Assembly: GCA_963931865.1 (NCBI GenBank)
Contig: OZ007505.1
Coordinates: 11,689,101 to 11,753,100 of the forward strand
Length of the DNA stretch: 64,000 nt
Direction of reading: 5' to 3'
Origin: Axinella damicornis
Taxonomy: Eukaryota > Porifera > Demospongiae > Axinellida > Axinellidae
Shown here: positions 21,206 to 33,642 of the stretch, in pieces
Layout: every line of letters starts with the position of its first letter
Position numbering within the stretch: position 1 is the first letter of the stretch
Position numbers and translations under genes: made by a program
Notes under the pieces: model-generated
Databases searched by the model: none
The model's input: the letters and a program-made list of their open reading frames with translations, nothing else
Told to the model about the DNA's origin: nothing

Positions 21206-22749
21206 AGGTCTGTAAGGTTCCAACCCCAGCATGAGCATCTGCAGTGTTCAAGGTTCTGATTAGTACGAATCTCACGTGTCACTATAGCCTAGTCCAACCC
21301 TAGAACATCCCACATTGGTTACCTCCACACACACACACACCAACACATGGTTAAAATCAACACATGGTTAAAATGTTGATAGTCATGCAGTGTATGAATT
21401 ACATTGTGTCACAAGAATGCGTGGTCAGGAGTCTGACATCATAATTGGGTTCAGCAGCATACAAATCATTTCAGTGTGCTGTTCATGTAGGCACGAAAGA
21501 TGGAGCATCGATGTTCTTTGAGCCTGTGTGGATGTCTCATTGTACGCATTGGGACTGCTTTTTGACTAAAATTATGCCTAGAACACAATAATATTGCTCA
21601 GCCCTAGATGAAGTCCTCCATGACGTGTGCTAATTGTCCAGCAGAAGGAGTGCACTGGGCTTTTGAGCCTTGAGTCTAGTAAGTTGAGATCTCCACCCAG
21701 GGAAAACGCTAGAGCCATTAGTTGCGGAAAGGAGAGTTGAAGCACATCTTTGCTAGAGCACTGCGCTTGTAGGAAACGTTAGGAGGAAACTCGTCAGTTA
21801 GGAGGAATCTCGTCAGCTCCTGGTGTAGCAGGAGCACACGTCCAATTCTTCAGTTGGAAGTCATTAACTGTTTACCAACCATAGACATTGGGGGTCGGTC
21901 TTTTAATTTTAGAGTATGTAGCATGGAATGGTTGTGGTTGCCACGTAATCGCATGCTACATGTATGGTTGGTTATCACAGAACATTTACTCTTTGTCTCC
22001 TCAGATACTGAGTGTGACTTTTCACTGTGGGACTGCCACCAGTGCCCCTGCAAGCCCGGCTATAGCTAGTGCTTGACCGTGGGTTGGTCCATGTATAATT
22101 ATAGCACTCTCCTCCTGATTATGTGCCGTCCAGGAGAAGACTAGAGTAACCATGTGGGCATGTTCTCTTTGGAACTAGAACTATGAAGATCTAGACGATA
22201 GAGCTAGAACTAGAAGATAGGTCATCAAACTTAAGACTGGTCATCGGTACTCTCTATATATACTGCAAACTCGGTTTGTTGAGTGAAGTGAATTTGGAAT
22301 CTGTGTTTCTGTACTCCCACAATGTATCAACATGACTATAGTTCTGAAGATGTACAATAATTATTTAAGCCATCTCTAGAAAACAGCCACTTGTATACAA
22401 TTATAATGGCCTGATTATATAGGAGAATTAAGAGATGAAGTTTGTCAGACATGTAGGAAGCCTTTGTTTGTACCATAGTGCATGTGCATTTGAAAGGCCC
22501 CGCCACAGTGGACAAATTCCATGTACACTAAGCGGTGCCTTTGAAGCCAGGGGACATCCATGTACCGGGATAGGAGGTTCGTATTTGTCCGTTACTTCTT
22601 CCGGTAGTATTCGTTGTGAAGTCGGAGTTATACGATTTCTGTGTGACGAGTCATGTTGGACGGCTTCGAGAACTTAACAGATTTTGGCACCGATCCGTCG
22701 ACTGTTTCAAGATGTGTTGATGAGAACGACCTATCCTTGGAGATATGTG

Positions 22750-23042
22750 TATTTCTGATGGTCAAGAAAGAGTCTATAACTATCAAGCCCGTCTTTGTGT
22801 GAGAACGCTGTAAAGTCGGGTCTAGCTTGAAGCACGGTCCCAGATGGTATTTCTGATGGTCAAGAAAGAGTCTATAACTATCAAGCCCGTCTTTGTGTGA
22901 GAACGCTGTAAAGTCGGGTCTAGCTTGAAGCACGGTCCCAGATGGTATTTCTGATGGTCAAGAAAGAGTCTATAACTATCAAGCCCGTCTTTGTGTGAGA
23001 ACGCTGTAAAGTCGGGTCTAGCTTGAAGCGTCCCAGATGGTC
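22750..23042. repeat. 98-bp tandem repeat, three units (copy B)
   Basis: Same three-unit array as 1281-1573, at a constant offset of 21469. Confidence 0.93.
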
Positions 23043-23068
23043 TTTATTCTTTTATATTCTTTTATAAG

Positions 23069-23349
23069 AAACCACCTGTCGAGTGGCTAACGAGGTAACT
23101 GGAATAGCATGAATGCTAATATTAACCGGTACCCCGGGACCAACGGCTTTACATCCCCTCCGAAGGATGCGGCGTGAACTGTATCAGGTGAAAACACCTG
23201 AGAGAACACACCTACTCATTTTTAAGGGTAGAGCTGAGTCAACTCCTAGGAGAGAAAGAAAATCTCTCCTATGACAATGGTGGGATTCGAACCTGCAACC
23301 TTCAGATTAGCAGTCGAATGCTGCATTATCATCTCAAGAACCCCTCATG
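23069..23349 (-). repeat. Candidate tRNA-derived SINE (copy B)
   Basis: Same segment as 1600-1880. Here the B-box-like word on the minus strand is the perfect GGTTCGAATCC, where copy A has GGTTCAAATCC, so copy B is closer to a functional promoter consensus. Confidence 0.45.
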
Positions 23350-25611
23350 CTATGGACATGAGACTTGCACCATTGGATACAACCAAGATTGAAGTTTGTT
23401 CAGCTTTGGAGCTAGCACGGCTGCACTCAGCACTTTCATGGATGCCCTTTGTTTACCCTGGAACATGACGTATGTCTCCTGAAGACTTCAAACTATCAAC
23501 ATGGCAGTCTAACGTTATGACATTGCCCCATGGACCGTGGAATTTTATTTTGTGCTTGTGAAAGTGATCATTGTTTGGTTTTATCCATGCAGACTATACA
23601 CTGGTACTCACCACTGTTGGTAGTTACCTATGCGTTACCTATGCATTTGAATGTGATAGTGTGTTCAATAACTTTTTTGGGGCTATCACATCTAGTCGCT
23701 CAGTGGTGGATGGTCAGAATCAGATGCTTTGCTGGCTTTGATAATTAAGCAACTAGATCCACACGGTCCCACAGCTTGCCTTCCATATTCTACTACTATA
23801 CTTCGAACTGATCATGACCGTTACAATGAGGGTACTTGTGAACGTCCCTCATTCAACAAACCAACAGGTCAAGCAAGTCCATTGGAGACTAAACTTAAAG
23901 CCAGCACATCATGAGCAAACGAGTACATTTGTGAGTTAGCCTGGTGGTAAAGACTCGCTTCCAATTCAGCGAGTTTCATAAACTGCATTCTGCCTCCACC
24001 AACATAATAGAAACCTGCTGATTTTACAAACATGATTCCATTTTGTAGATATCACTGTACATATATGCACTGTATAGCAGAATTTGTTGTATCCAGTGGT
24101 ACAAGTCTCATGTCCATAGGTTGTAAGGTTGAGGAGATAATTGTGGCCACACAACCACGAAAACAAAATTCATGAAACGTGGTTGACTTTAGCTCCAAAG
24201 CACTATTTCCACATAATATTATGTTTATAAACATCCATCTTTGTTGTATCCATGTCCATAGGTTGTAGGGTTCAGGAGATATGACAACACGAATTCACCC
24301 AAATTCACACATAATGGTTGAGTTCAGGGGCTCATTGCTCCAAATCTGATGTGGTTGTCACAATGCTTCCACATACAAACCTCAGTCTTTGATGGTGCAA
24401 ATCTCATGTCCATAGCATGTAGCGTTCTTGGGATACGGCCACACGAATTCACCCATGCAAGCTAAATTCATGAAATCTGGTTGACTTCAGGGGCTCATAA
24501 CTTCAAAGTTGATGGGGTTGGCACAATACTTTCACACATCTTCATAAACCTCCGTCTTTGTTGTATCCAGTGGTGCAGGTCCCGTGTCCATAGCATGTAG
24601 CGTTCTCGAGATATGGCAGCATGAATTCACCAATGCAAACTTGATTGACTTAAGGGGCTCATAGCTCCAAATCTGATGGTTTGTCACCCCATGAGGAGGC
24701 TATTTTCTGAAAGTCCAGAGATGGGGCTTTCATCCATGGCACAGGTCCAATAATCATAGCACCCTGTGTTCTTGCACTACAGGCGCTTGAATCTGACCAT
24801 CTTGAGACGCTTCAAGCTAGACCAGATTTTACAGCGTTCTCACGCAAACACGGGAGCAGTTTCAACAGCCTTCACAGCTATATAGACTCTTGACCATCAG
24901 AATTCACCCCTGGACAAATTTGCTCATCTGTGTGGGGGGTGTACATAATTGTGTACATGATTACTAGGGCTCGTACTTTCATGTGCCACTGGTACAGTGG
25001 TAGCAAGGGCAACTCACATTTTTCGGAATGATGCCGCAGGTCTCCTTGTGGAGATCGTCCTTTAGGTTTGTACACAGGCTCAGGCTAGCTGTCAGGAGGC
25101 ACCCATAGTAGCTTTCGGCTTGCTGCAATTAATGCACACGTCTGTGACGTCATAACTGTGTAGGATGTCGGCATGTATTATGTCCCGTACACAAGTACAA
25201 AGCAATGGTGGCTAACGGAGCGTGAGAAATTCTACAGCGAGGCTACGGTGACCAGAAATTCTCTAAGGTGCGATTCATTTACATCATTTTACGCCCAAAT
25301 TCCCCCCCCCCCCCCCCCCCCCTTTATTAGCCTAGCGCCTTGCAAGGAGGATATATAGTTATGTCCTGTGGGGTACTTGAACGCTGATCACTACAGTAAA
25401 TTATCCTTTAGTGGGTGTGACGAGAGGCTGGCCCGCGAGACTAATTACTCCTGTGCAAAAAGTCACAAGAACATCATCAGTAGCCTCAAAGTCACCATCA
25501 CGGTCAAGCATGGGTCGCCGTTGGTCTCCAATAAATGCCTAGCACTCCATCAAGGTAGACTCCTACTCAAGCCCAGAGACCAATCAAAAATGGAGTGTAG
25601 TTAGACGCAAG

Positions 25612-25937
25612 TAGTCTCGCGGGCCAGCCTCTCGCCACACCCACTACGGGGAGGGGAGAGTCTGGGAAAATTGCCATATAGCTCTCGTATTGCAGGATCA
25701 GTAGGGCAGCTTGTTAAGTAGGTGCGGACATAATTGGGAGTGTGTGTAGTAGAAAAGCATTGACGCGTGGGGTGTTAAGCACCACGTACTAGTGTACTGA
25801 AAGGCAACCGCGCTCCCTTGAATCCACTTAACACGCCAAGAAATTCCTGGCGTGTTAGATACGAGACGATGATGGCAATTTTCCCAGACTCTCCCCTCCC
25901 CGTAGTGGGTGTGGCGAGAGGCTGGCCCGCGAGACTA
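25612..25937. mobile_element. 326-bp MULE-type MITE with 9-bp TSD (copy B)
   Basis: Identical structure to 4141-4466 with AGACGCAAG at 25603-25611 and 25938-25946. The shared insertion site shows it was present before the block was duplicated. Confidence 0.9.
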
Positions 25938-26072
25938 AGACGCAAGTGCAAGAAGGATGGAGCAACCCTACCACCATGCTGGAAGCTAAGGTTCCTCCTC
26001 ACATCCGTCCAGTGACAGTCTCTGAATTGGATGGCTCAGAAATCTGACCCTTCTGATGGCCCTCAAGCTACA

Positions 26073-26322
26073 AGGGGTGGTCATGCCAATAAGCACCGTA
26101 CTTAGAGCTGCGACCCCGTGTACGGTGGATGTAGGTGTGGCTTACCGTATTACTCCGTATACTACCAAAAAGTCACGCTGTCACGGTGGATTTTTGCGAC
26201 AGTCACAGGGTCACCGGCAGTTTAGCAGTGCTGTTACGCGGTCATTGGCAGCTTTTGGATGGTCACAGATTGTGACCCCGGTCGCGACTCTAAGTACGAC
26301 ACATATTGGAGCGACTACCCCT
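26073..26322. mobile_element. MITE with AGGGGTRGTC ends, 250 bp
   Basis: The left end AGGGGTGGTCATGCCAAT and the complement of the right end, AGGGGTAGTCGCTCCAAT, form inverted repeats of about 43 bp continuing through GTACTTAGAG and GCGACC. I could not define a clean target duplication. Relatives are at 15782-15970 and 28707-28829. Confidence 0.72.
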
Positions 26323-26680
26323 AGAGCTATCTCAGATTGCGATGTGAAATGTGCTATGAGAGCTCCGTTTTCCGTGACTCCTATTGTAGGTCTAAGATAT
26401 CATAGTTCAGGGTGTGTGTTCTGCATTAGCAGTCATATCTGCTATTCGCACGTCCTTGTACATTTTATTTGTAGCTTTGTCATAGAAAAAAAAACGGAAT
26501 TTGAGCTTAATGTCCGTTACAGTTGCAAGCGATCAGCACAACCAACATGCAATGCCTGACTTGTGAATTACCGATGTCGTAGTACAGCAGTTCAGACTCT
26601 GCAGTTGTGTTACTTCCTTGTGACATTTTATATGACGTCACATTTTAAATTCGTCAGTGCAACGGAAACCTGTCTATAGT
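26323..26680. other. Intergenic, no gene seen
   Basis: A 167-codon open frame overlaps the MITE and this region (26056-26559). Its first half is MITE sequence and the rest resembles no family. Confidence 0.4.
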
Positions 26681-26681
26681 G

Positions 26682-27150
26682 ACCAGACGTTCTTTCCCCT
26701 TCCCTCCGCGCGATTGAATGTCTTGCCTGCAAGAATAGTCACCTGCTGTGATCGCGGTCATACTGTCTCAGACAGTTTTTGGATTGCCACAGGTTGCGAC
26801 CCCAGTCTCAGGTCTCAATTTTGTACCTAAGGTTCTGCATATGGTGTCACAACTGTGTTAGGACTAGCCTCGTTCCCAGGCTTTCCCTGTGCATTTGCGC
26901 TTTAGATCTTACTATGTTGACCAGACGTTCTTTCCCCCTCCCTCCGCGCGATTGAATGTCTTGCCTGCAAGAATGGTCACCTGCTGTGGTTGGTCGCGGT
27001 CATACTGTCTCAGACAGTTTTTGGATTGCCACAGGTTGCGACCCCAGTCTCAGCTCTCAATTTTGTACCTAGAGGTTCTGCATATGGTGTCACAACTGTG
27101 TTAGGACTAGCCTCGTTCCCAGGCTTTCCCTGTACATTTGCGCTTTAGAA
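26682..27150. repeat. Tandem duplication, period about 237 bp
   Basis: GACCAGACGTTCTTTCCCC starts at 26682 and 26919, and each unit runs to ACTAGCCTCGTTCCCAGGC and TTTCCCTGTRCATTTGCGC. Each unit therefore carries one solo TAGCCTCG MITE end. The units differ at a few sites. Confidence 0.88.
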
Positions 27151-27564
27151 TTTACTATGTTGACCATTGCTGTCATTCGGCCCCCACCCACCTTGAGATT
27201 CAAATCCAGACCCTGGCGCACTTAATCAATCCCCCAATTTCTCACCGGGCTTGTGGTTGCTATGATATGGAAAATATTGTTTGACATGTTGAATGGAGCA
27301 ACAAGCGGGTCGATCGATTTATAGGTATCCCCACTGATCGCTATTTACCCAAACGCATTGTATGCATAATACGTAGCATTCCATGGGAACTGTCTGTACC
27401 CTTCCTCCCTGTATGTGTTTCATCAAGGGTGTCATCTTGATATCGGTCCCTCATTTTGTGAATTGTGGTTTGTAAAGCCGTTCCATCCGTAGTTATGTGT
27501 TATTAAGTGCAGCTCACTTACAAGTGCATATTTGCTGTTACGGTGTAGGTACAGGTGGTCCCAA

Positions 27565-27860
27565 GCTACTCTTTCTCAAGTTCCGAAATCTTCTTCAAAG
27601 ATCAAAGACTCGGTCGTATTGATCCTATGGAGAGTAATAGCGAATGAAGCACACCTGCTATTCAATGAATGTTGTTCCGGAAGTACATCTCGTTGTTTAA
27701 AGATTTGGCCTTATTGATCTTATGGAATGGAATAGGGAATGAAGCACACCTGCTATTCAATGTTCCGAAGTACATCTCGCTACTAATATCAGAGACTTGA
27801 CGTTGTGTTGATCCTATGGAGTTGAAAAGCAAATGAAGCAGACTCGAAAGTAAGTGCATG
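27565..27860. repeat. Degenerate tandem repeat of about 110 bp
   Basis: TTGATCCTATGGAG, AATGAAGCACACCTGCTATTC and GGAAGTACATCTCG recur with drift two to three times. No coding potential. Confidence 0.65.
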
Positions 27861-27954
27861 TCTTGTTGGAGTGCTACTCCAAGTTAATATTACATGTACG
27901 TACCTGAGCCTTTTGTGTAACCATTTTACAATCCACAAAACCTGAGGTGTCATG

Positions 27955-28065
27955 AGAGTTCATGATGTCACATCCAGCAATGTTGTTAGGAGATAGGTTC
28001 TGAGTGAAAGGTGGTACAAGGGGGAGGTGGGTAGGTTCTCTTGAAGGGTGAAAACAGCTTGGACT
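27955..28065 (+). repeat. Dispersed repeat (GGTGGGTGCACCCG family), third copy
   Basis: CATGATGTCACATCCAGCAATG, GGAGATAGGTTCTG and GGGGGAGGTGGGTAGG follow the order seen at 9263-9420. It is strongly diverged. Confidence 0.5.
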
Positions 28066-28341
28066 TGTTTGGGTTAGAGCCGGGTGGGCAATTTATTTTC
28101 AACTTGAGTGGGTGGTCCGTAATGAGGCTTGCTTGTTGGACTCTTTGAGGAAAGACGTGTCTACCGTTATTGCTATGTTGTGGAATCTCCATCTTAACCA
28201 GGAGTCTGTTATCCGTCGCCATCATTAGTTTATGTGAAAGAAGCCTGGGACTAGGGTCTACACATGTCTGCACACTTCCACGGACAGGGTCTACAGGTTA
28301 TGTATACACCATTCTCCCTCCACATACCTATCACGCCCCCA

Positions 28342-28370
28342 TCCCCCCCCCCCCCCCCCCCCCCCCCCCC
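28342..28370. repeat. Poly-C tract
   Basis: About 28 C directly before the hAT-type MITE; part of this tract is the MITE's target duplication (CCCCCATA). Confidence 0.9.
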
Positions 28371-28374
28371 CATA

Positions 28375-28630
28375 CAGTGTTCTCGCTAGGCCTTTAGCGG
28401 ACGGTGCAGCACCATTTGGTTAATCGAATCTCCATTCGGATGTGGTAAACTTAAGTAGGTGCACCATTTGGATCACTTCCTTAATATTCATTTCCCTGCC
28501 CACAGCAGCTGCTGGCAGGGTTTCCCACTTAACATTGAATAGTAGTGTGTAAACAAAGCCATTCACATGTCTGGATGATAAGATTATACATCATGCACCA
28601 TTTGGATGTAGATTTCTAGCGAGAACACTG
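28375..28630 (-). mobile_element. hAT-type MITE, 256 bp, copy 2
   Basis: Same element as 6911-7169 in inverted orientation, with ends CAGTGTTCTCGCTAG and CTAGCGAGAACACTG and an independent perfect 8-bp duplication CCCCCATA at 28367-28374 and 28631-28638. Confidence 0.95.
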
Positions 28631-28706
28631 CCCCCATACATGCAAACCCACACCTCAAAAGACCAACCTGCCCCCCATCAACTCCGACCATGTGATCTGT
28701 ACCTAT

Positions 28707-28829
28707 GGGTGGTAACTCCAACTTGGAGCTGCAACCGGCCGGTGATTCTGACCGTGCATATATATGGATGGTCACGGACTGTGACCTGGTCACAAATCTT
28801 AGTACGGCACTTATATTGGAGTGACCACC
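28707..28829. mobile_element. Short MITE relative with GGTGGT ends
   Basis: GGGTGGTAACTCCAA at the left and TTGGAGTGACCACC at the right form the inverted ends. The interior shares GAGCTGCAACC and CTTAGTACGGCAC with 26073-26322. Internally deleted relative. Confidence 0.55.
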
Positions 28830-29008
28830 ACAATTGAAAGACGCCTTGATTGTAGATGCAACTGCCAAAATGGTACTAATGCCTTTTGACTAGTCTTTTT
28901 GGATTATATAATTGAGCAGGCCATAACATCGACAATCGCTGGACTCCACCTGGCCCACGAAGCACGTGTATGCATGACCGGCCGGGTGGAGAGGGGTTAA
29001 CGCCATAA

Positions 29009-29520
29009 TTGCACTCCTGGTAGGGGAAAAATTGTGCCGCGTAGATAATATAACTGTTTGAGTACTTAGGATTGGCCTACCGAGATTCCGACTGCACTGC
29101 TGTGATCGCTATCATGCACTGACCTGAACGTAAAAAGTTGGTGCTGAAGCTCACCTTGGTGGTGGAGATATGAACGCTTTTGTCTTGCCGTTGGCCGACG
29201 TTGGCCGCCATTGCTTGAGCGCTCTCTCCAACTTCCGGCGGCAGTACCGTTCTTAGGAAAGGCACACATAAATTCTGACCACACGCCCATGATCGCTGTT
29301 GTTCACTGATGCTTACATGCTGAAATTCACCGTGCTGGCCCAGTTGTGAGGACTTTAACAATTTCTTGTCTTCCCTTTGGCTGCCATTGCTAGCAATCGA
29401 CTGGGCGTAGTTGCCATGTGGCATTTGTGTTAATTGGAATGAGTTGCGATACCTAGCTTGCGCTTCCACCAAGTTGCAACTGGTTGCAACAGCTGCTACC
29501 AGGAGTGCGGTTGCCCCTCG
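29009..29520 (-). mobile_element. ACTCCTGGTAG element, complete copy on minus strand
   Basis: In plus-strand order it runs from GCACTCCTGGTAGGGG through AAAAATTGTGCCGCGTA, the two half-units with ACTCACCTTGGTGG and ATTCACCGTGCTGG, to ACCAGGAGTGCGGTTGCCCC + TCG. The 154-codon minus-strand frame covering it recurs in degraded form in other copies and is treated as non-coding. Confidence 0.88.
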
Positions 29521-29578
29521 TATAGTCAAAGCTTCAACCAAGGTCTAAAATATTTAGGTGTCATCCCCTTGCAGTACC

Positions 29579-32399
29579 TGCAGGTTATGTCTGTGGTAGA
29601 TGCCGGATCTACTACGTCGACTCGGATGTTATGCGGTTTATCCTCCTTGGGAAAGTTTAGCCTCGGCTTCGCCTCGGCCAAACTTTCCTGCGGAAGAGAA
29701 ATCGCATAACCTCCGCGTCGACGTAGTAGATCCTATACTTATGCCCCCAGTTGACCAATGCTTAAAGGCCTAGTGTACAAACAATGAACATTTACATCAG
29801 ACCAGCTGGTAGCATAATTGCCATGTTACCACAATGGTTTACTATTATTTAGATCAATCACTTCGTAGTTTGTTAAACAGGGAAAGATCGATCCTCCGAG
29901 GGTCTAAACTCTCTCTTTTCCCTCTCGTACAGGTATCACTCCTACATCATCCATAGAGCACCGATGGGTACCTGCTAGCCATACGCAAAAGTGACCTGTT
30001 CCTCAGACTTTCGTATGAAACGACACCCAAGGAGGCACCATCTGGTTGCCCGAATGTGTTGATGGGGGTGTCATCTGAGGTAAGTAGGTGGTGTATATGC
30101 AAAAACTTCTTCCCCCTTTTCTCTCTCTCTCACCCCCCCCCCTTAGTATTGGAGTATAATAATTTAGAACATACTATGAGGAATAGTATGGGGGAGGATG
30201 CCAGTAATAGTATGGGGGAGGATGTCTTGCTGGGCTCGACTACTTGGTCACTAGTGCATTGCATGTAGGTGTAGTCTGAAGTTCGTGACTGAGAGGCAAT
30301 AGTTTTCATCGCACTATGTTTTCCACCTGGGTAGGTCTTCCTCAAGGTGAACAACACAATGCAATCATGCATACTTCTTCCTCCTCGTTCGCGTTGCTAC
30401 TTGATGGCCTCTTACAGCTGCTGCTCCCTGATTGCGTCTGCTTCATCTGCTGCTCCCCGATTGCATCCACTTCAGCTGCTGCTCCCCGATTGCGTCTGCT
30501 TCAGCTGCTGCTCCCTGATTGCGTCCGCTTCAGCTGCTGCTCCCCAACTTCGTCCGTTTCAGCTGCCCAGCCGAGGTCTGTAAGGTTCCAACCCCAGCAT
30601 GAGCATCTGCAGTGTTCAAGGTTCTGATTAGTACGAAGCTCACGTGTCACTATAGCCTAGTCCAACCCTAGAACATCCCACATTGGTTACCTCCACACAC
30701 ACACACACCAACACATGGTTAAAATCAACACATGGTTAAAATGTTGATAGTCATGCAGTGTATGAATTACATTGTGTCACAAGAATGTGTGGTCAGGAGT
30801 CTGACATCATAATTGGGTTCAGCAGCATACAAATCATTTCAGTGTGCTGTTCATGTAGGCACGAAAGATGGAGCATCGATGTTCTTTGAGCCTGTGTGGA
30901 TGTCTCATTGTACGCATTGGGACTGCTTTTTGACTAAAATTATGCCTAGAACAATAATATTGCTCAGCCCTAGATGAAGTCCTCCATGACGTGTGCTAAT
31001 TGTCCAGCAGAAGGAGTGCACTGGGCTTTTGAGCCTTGAGTCTAGTAAGTTGAGATCTCCACCCAGGGAAAACGCTAGAGCCATTAGTTGCGGAAAGGAG
31101 AGTTGAAGCACATCTTTGCTAGAGCACTGCGCTTGTAGGAAACGTTAGGAGGAAACTCGTCAGTTAGGAGGAATCTCGTCAGCTCCTGGTGTAGCAGGAG
31201 CACACGTCCAATTCTTCAGTTGGAAGTCATTAACTGTTTACCAACCATAGACATTGGGGGTCGGTCTTTTAATTTTAGAGTATGTAGCATGGAATGGTTG
31301 TGGTTGCCACGTAATCGCATGCTACATGTATGGTTGGTTATCACAGAACATTTACTCTTTGTCTCCTCAGATACTGAGTGTGACTTTTCACTGTGGGACT
31401 GCCACCAGTGCCCCTGCAAGCCCGGCTATAGCTAGTGCTTGACCGTGGGTTGGTCCATGTATAATTATAGCACTCTCCTCCTGAATATGTGCCGTCCAGG
31501 AGAAGACTAGAGTAACCATGTGGGCATGTTCTCTTTGGAACTAGAACTATGAAGATCTAGACGATAGAGCTAGAACTAGAAGATAGGTCATCAAACTTAA
31601 GACAAGTCATCGGTACTCTCTATATATACTGCAAACTCGGTTTGTTGAGTGAAGTGAATTTGGAATCTGTGTTTCTGTACTCCCACAATGTATCAACATG
31701 ACTATAGTTCTGAAGATGTACAATAATTATTTAAGCCATCTCTAGAAAACAGCCACTTGTATACAATTATAATGGCCTGATTATATAGGAGAATTAAGAG
31801 ATGAAGTTTGTCAGACATGTAGGAAGCCTTTGTTTGTACCATAGTGCATGTGCATTTGAAAGGCCCCGCCACAGTGGACAAATTCCATGTACACTAAGCG
31901 GTGCCTTTGAAGCCAGGGGACATCCATGTACCGGGATAGGAGGTTCGTATTTGTCCGTTACTTCTTCCGGTAGTATTCGTTGTGAAGTCGGAGTTATACG
32001 ATTTCTGTGTGACGAGTCATGTTGGACGGCTTCGAGAACTTAACAGATTTTGGCACCGACTGTTTCAAGATGTGTTGATGAGAACGACTTATCCTTGGAG
32101 ATATGTGTATTTCTGATGGTCAAGAAAGAGTCTATAACTATCAAGCCCGTCTTTGTGTGAGAACGCTGTAAAGTCGGGTCTAGCTTGAAGCACGGTCCCA
32201 GATGGTATTTCTGATGGTCAAGAAAGAGTCTATAACTATCAAGCCCGTCTTTGTGTGAGAACGCTGTAAAGTCGGGTCTAGCTTGAAGCACGGTCCCAGA
32301 TGGTATTTCTGATGGTCAAGAAAGAGTCTATAACTATCAAGCCCGTCTTTGTGTGAGAACGCTGTAAAGTCGGGTCTAGCTTGAAGCGTCCCAGATGGT
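29579..32399 (+). repeat. Large direct repeat, copy C
   Basis: Begins TGCAGGTTATGTCTGTGG, matching 20188 of copy B, and continues with near identity to the end of the 98-bp array, where homology stops abruptly after CCCAGATGGTC. A few bases are missing relative to B (for example 8 bp near 32057). It contains the palindrome at 29603-29732, the 29-bp minisatellite at 30401-30573 and the 98-bp array at 32107-32399. Confidence 0.92.
32107..32399. repeat. 98-bp tandem repeat, three units (copy C)
   Basis: Units start at 32107, 32205 and 32303. Copy C ends exactly with the third unit, suggesting the array took part in the rearrangement. Confidence 0.93.
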
Positions 32400-32411
32400 C
32401 GCGCTGGCCTG

Positions 32412-32530
32412 TAGTGCAAGGTTATGATTATCGGACCTGCGCCAGATGAAAGCCCCATCTCTGGACTTTCGGAAAATAGCCACAGCGATATCCTGGGGGT
32501 GACAACCCCATCAGATTTGGAGCTATGGTA
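32412..32530 (-). repeat. Inverted fragment of the copy A/B right part
   Basis: GATGAAAGCCCCATCTCTGG, ACTTTCGGAAAATAGCC and CATCAGATTTGGAGCTATG are the reverse complement of about 3192-3300. It follows the end of copy C directly, so a rearrangement joined the array to an inverted internal piece. Confidence 0.8.
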
Positions 32531-33206
32531 GTAACATATATTATAGCACAGAGAATTTACCTCAGTCTGGCCGGTAACAGCGCAAGGCACTTCTAATTCA
32601 GCGATCTTGAATAATAATTACGTATCGTTGCTAAGTGATCGTTTAAGTGCGCATGCGTACAAACATGAAAATAGCGTGACAAATGAAGCCATAGTTATTG
32701 AGTGGGCAGCTGTAGCCGCCTGGTGAAGACCTGGAGGTTGCCATAAAGCGATGGGCTGGTGCACTGCTCGGTGTAAAATGCTGCTGTTTCGTGCGAAACC
32801 ATCATGAGGGATTGAGGCGACGTTGAGCTAGCCCGTCTGAAAGAAGAAAGAAGAAAGAAAGAAAGAAAGAAGAAAGAAAAACAATTTGCTCGTTTTGCAA
32901 GTACCTGGTGCGGTACTTTCGCGACGATTTTTCGCGACGCGAGGAGTCTTGTTGGTCATGAAAACACTCGAAGATGAACGGTATGTGGTTATAAAGGCTT
33001 ATAAGTGTACCATTTCTGAGATTTGGAGAGATTTTTTTGTATTGGCATGTATTGCGTGTACGTCGTATCCCTACATATAGACTCTACCGAGTCTATGATG
33101 AGCTAGGTACCACCAAGAGGTACCACATTATCGTCTCTACTTGGGACCAACCGTTGCTCCATAGCACCCACAGGTACAGTAGTTCATGCATGTGTGTGTG
33201 CGACTG

Positions 33207-33251
<45 letters not shown>

Positions 33252-33642
33252 TTTATATTTTTTTAAAATGAAACTGACCAACAAGGGAAGGAGCTCAGTC
33301 GGTCCCATAGCCCAAGGCTAATCTAGGGGACTTCGAAAAAAAAAGAACAAAGAAAAAAAAGGGGGGAAAAAGGCACAAACAAAAAAAGGGAAAAAAGGCA
33401 CAAACAAAAAAGAATTACACATGAAATTGGTAAATCACTAGTACAGTGCATTAGGAAGGTAGACGTACATCTGTTGTGACAAAGGTGTTGAGACAGTCAT
33501 TCAGGTTGACTGATACTCTCTTGCTCTGCTGTGTTTTAGGTTCAAGGTTTGTGTGAGGGACATGAGTACACCACTCTGATGACCCAGTGCAAGGAGGGCT
33601 CTCAGAGAGGAGTCGTGCTGGACTCAGCTGAGTAGCTCTACA
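32531..33642. other. Low-complexity intergenic region
   Basis: Contains a GAAAGAA tract (32838-32880), a TA tract followed by T-rich sequence (33210-33265) and an A-rich stretch with two AAGGCACAAACAAAAAA units (33338-33415). The T-rich segment followed by AAAATGAAACTGACCAACAAG could be the 3' tail of a minus-strand LINE. No gene is seen. Confidence 0.5.

Larger units (their letters stand above)
20188..25975 (+). repeat. Large direct repeat, copy B (longest)
   Basis: 21470-25975 matches copy A and 20188-23038 matches copy C (29579-32399), so B contains the whole of both overlaps. Differences from C include the poly-C tract near 20741 (about 34 bases here, 9 in C). The sequence contains the second palindrome, a 29-bp minisatellite, a CA tract, the 98-bp array, the SINE segment and the 326-bp MITE. 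No protein gene is recognisable. Confidence 0.93.
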
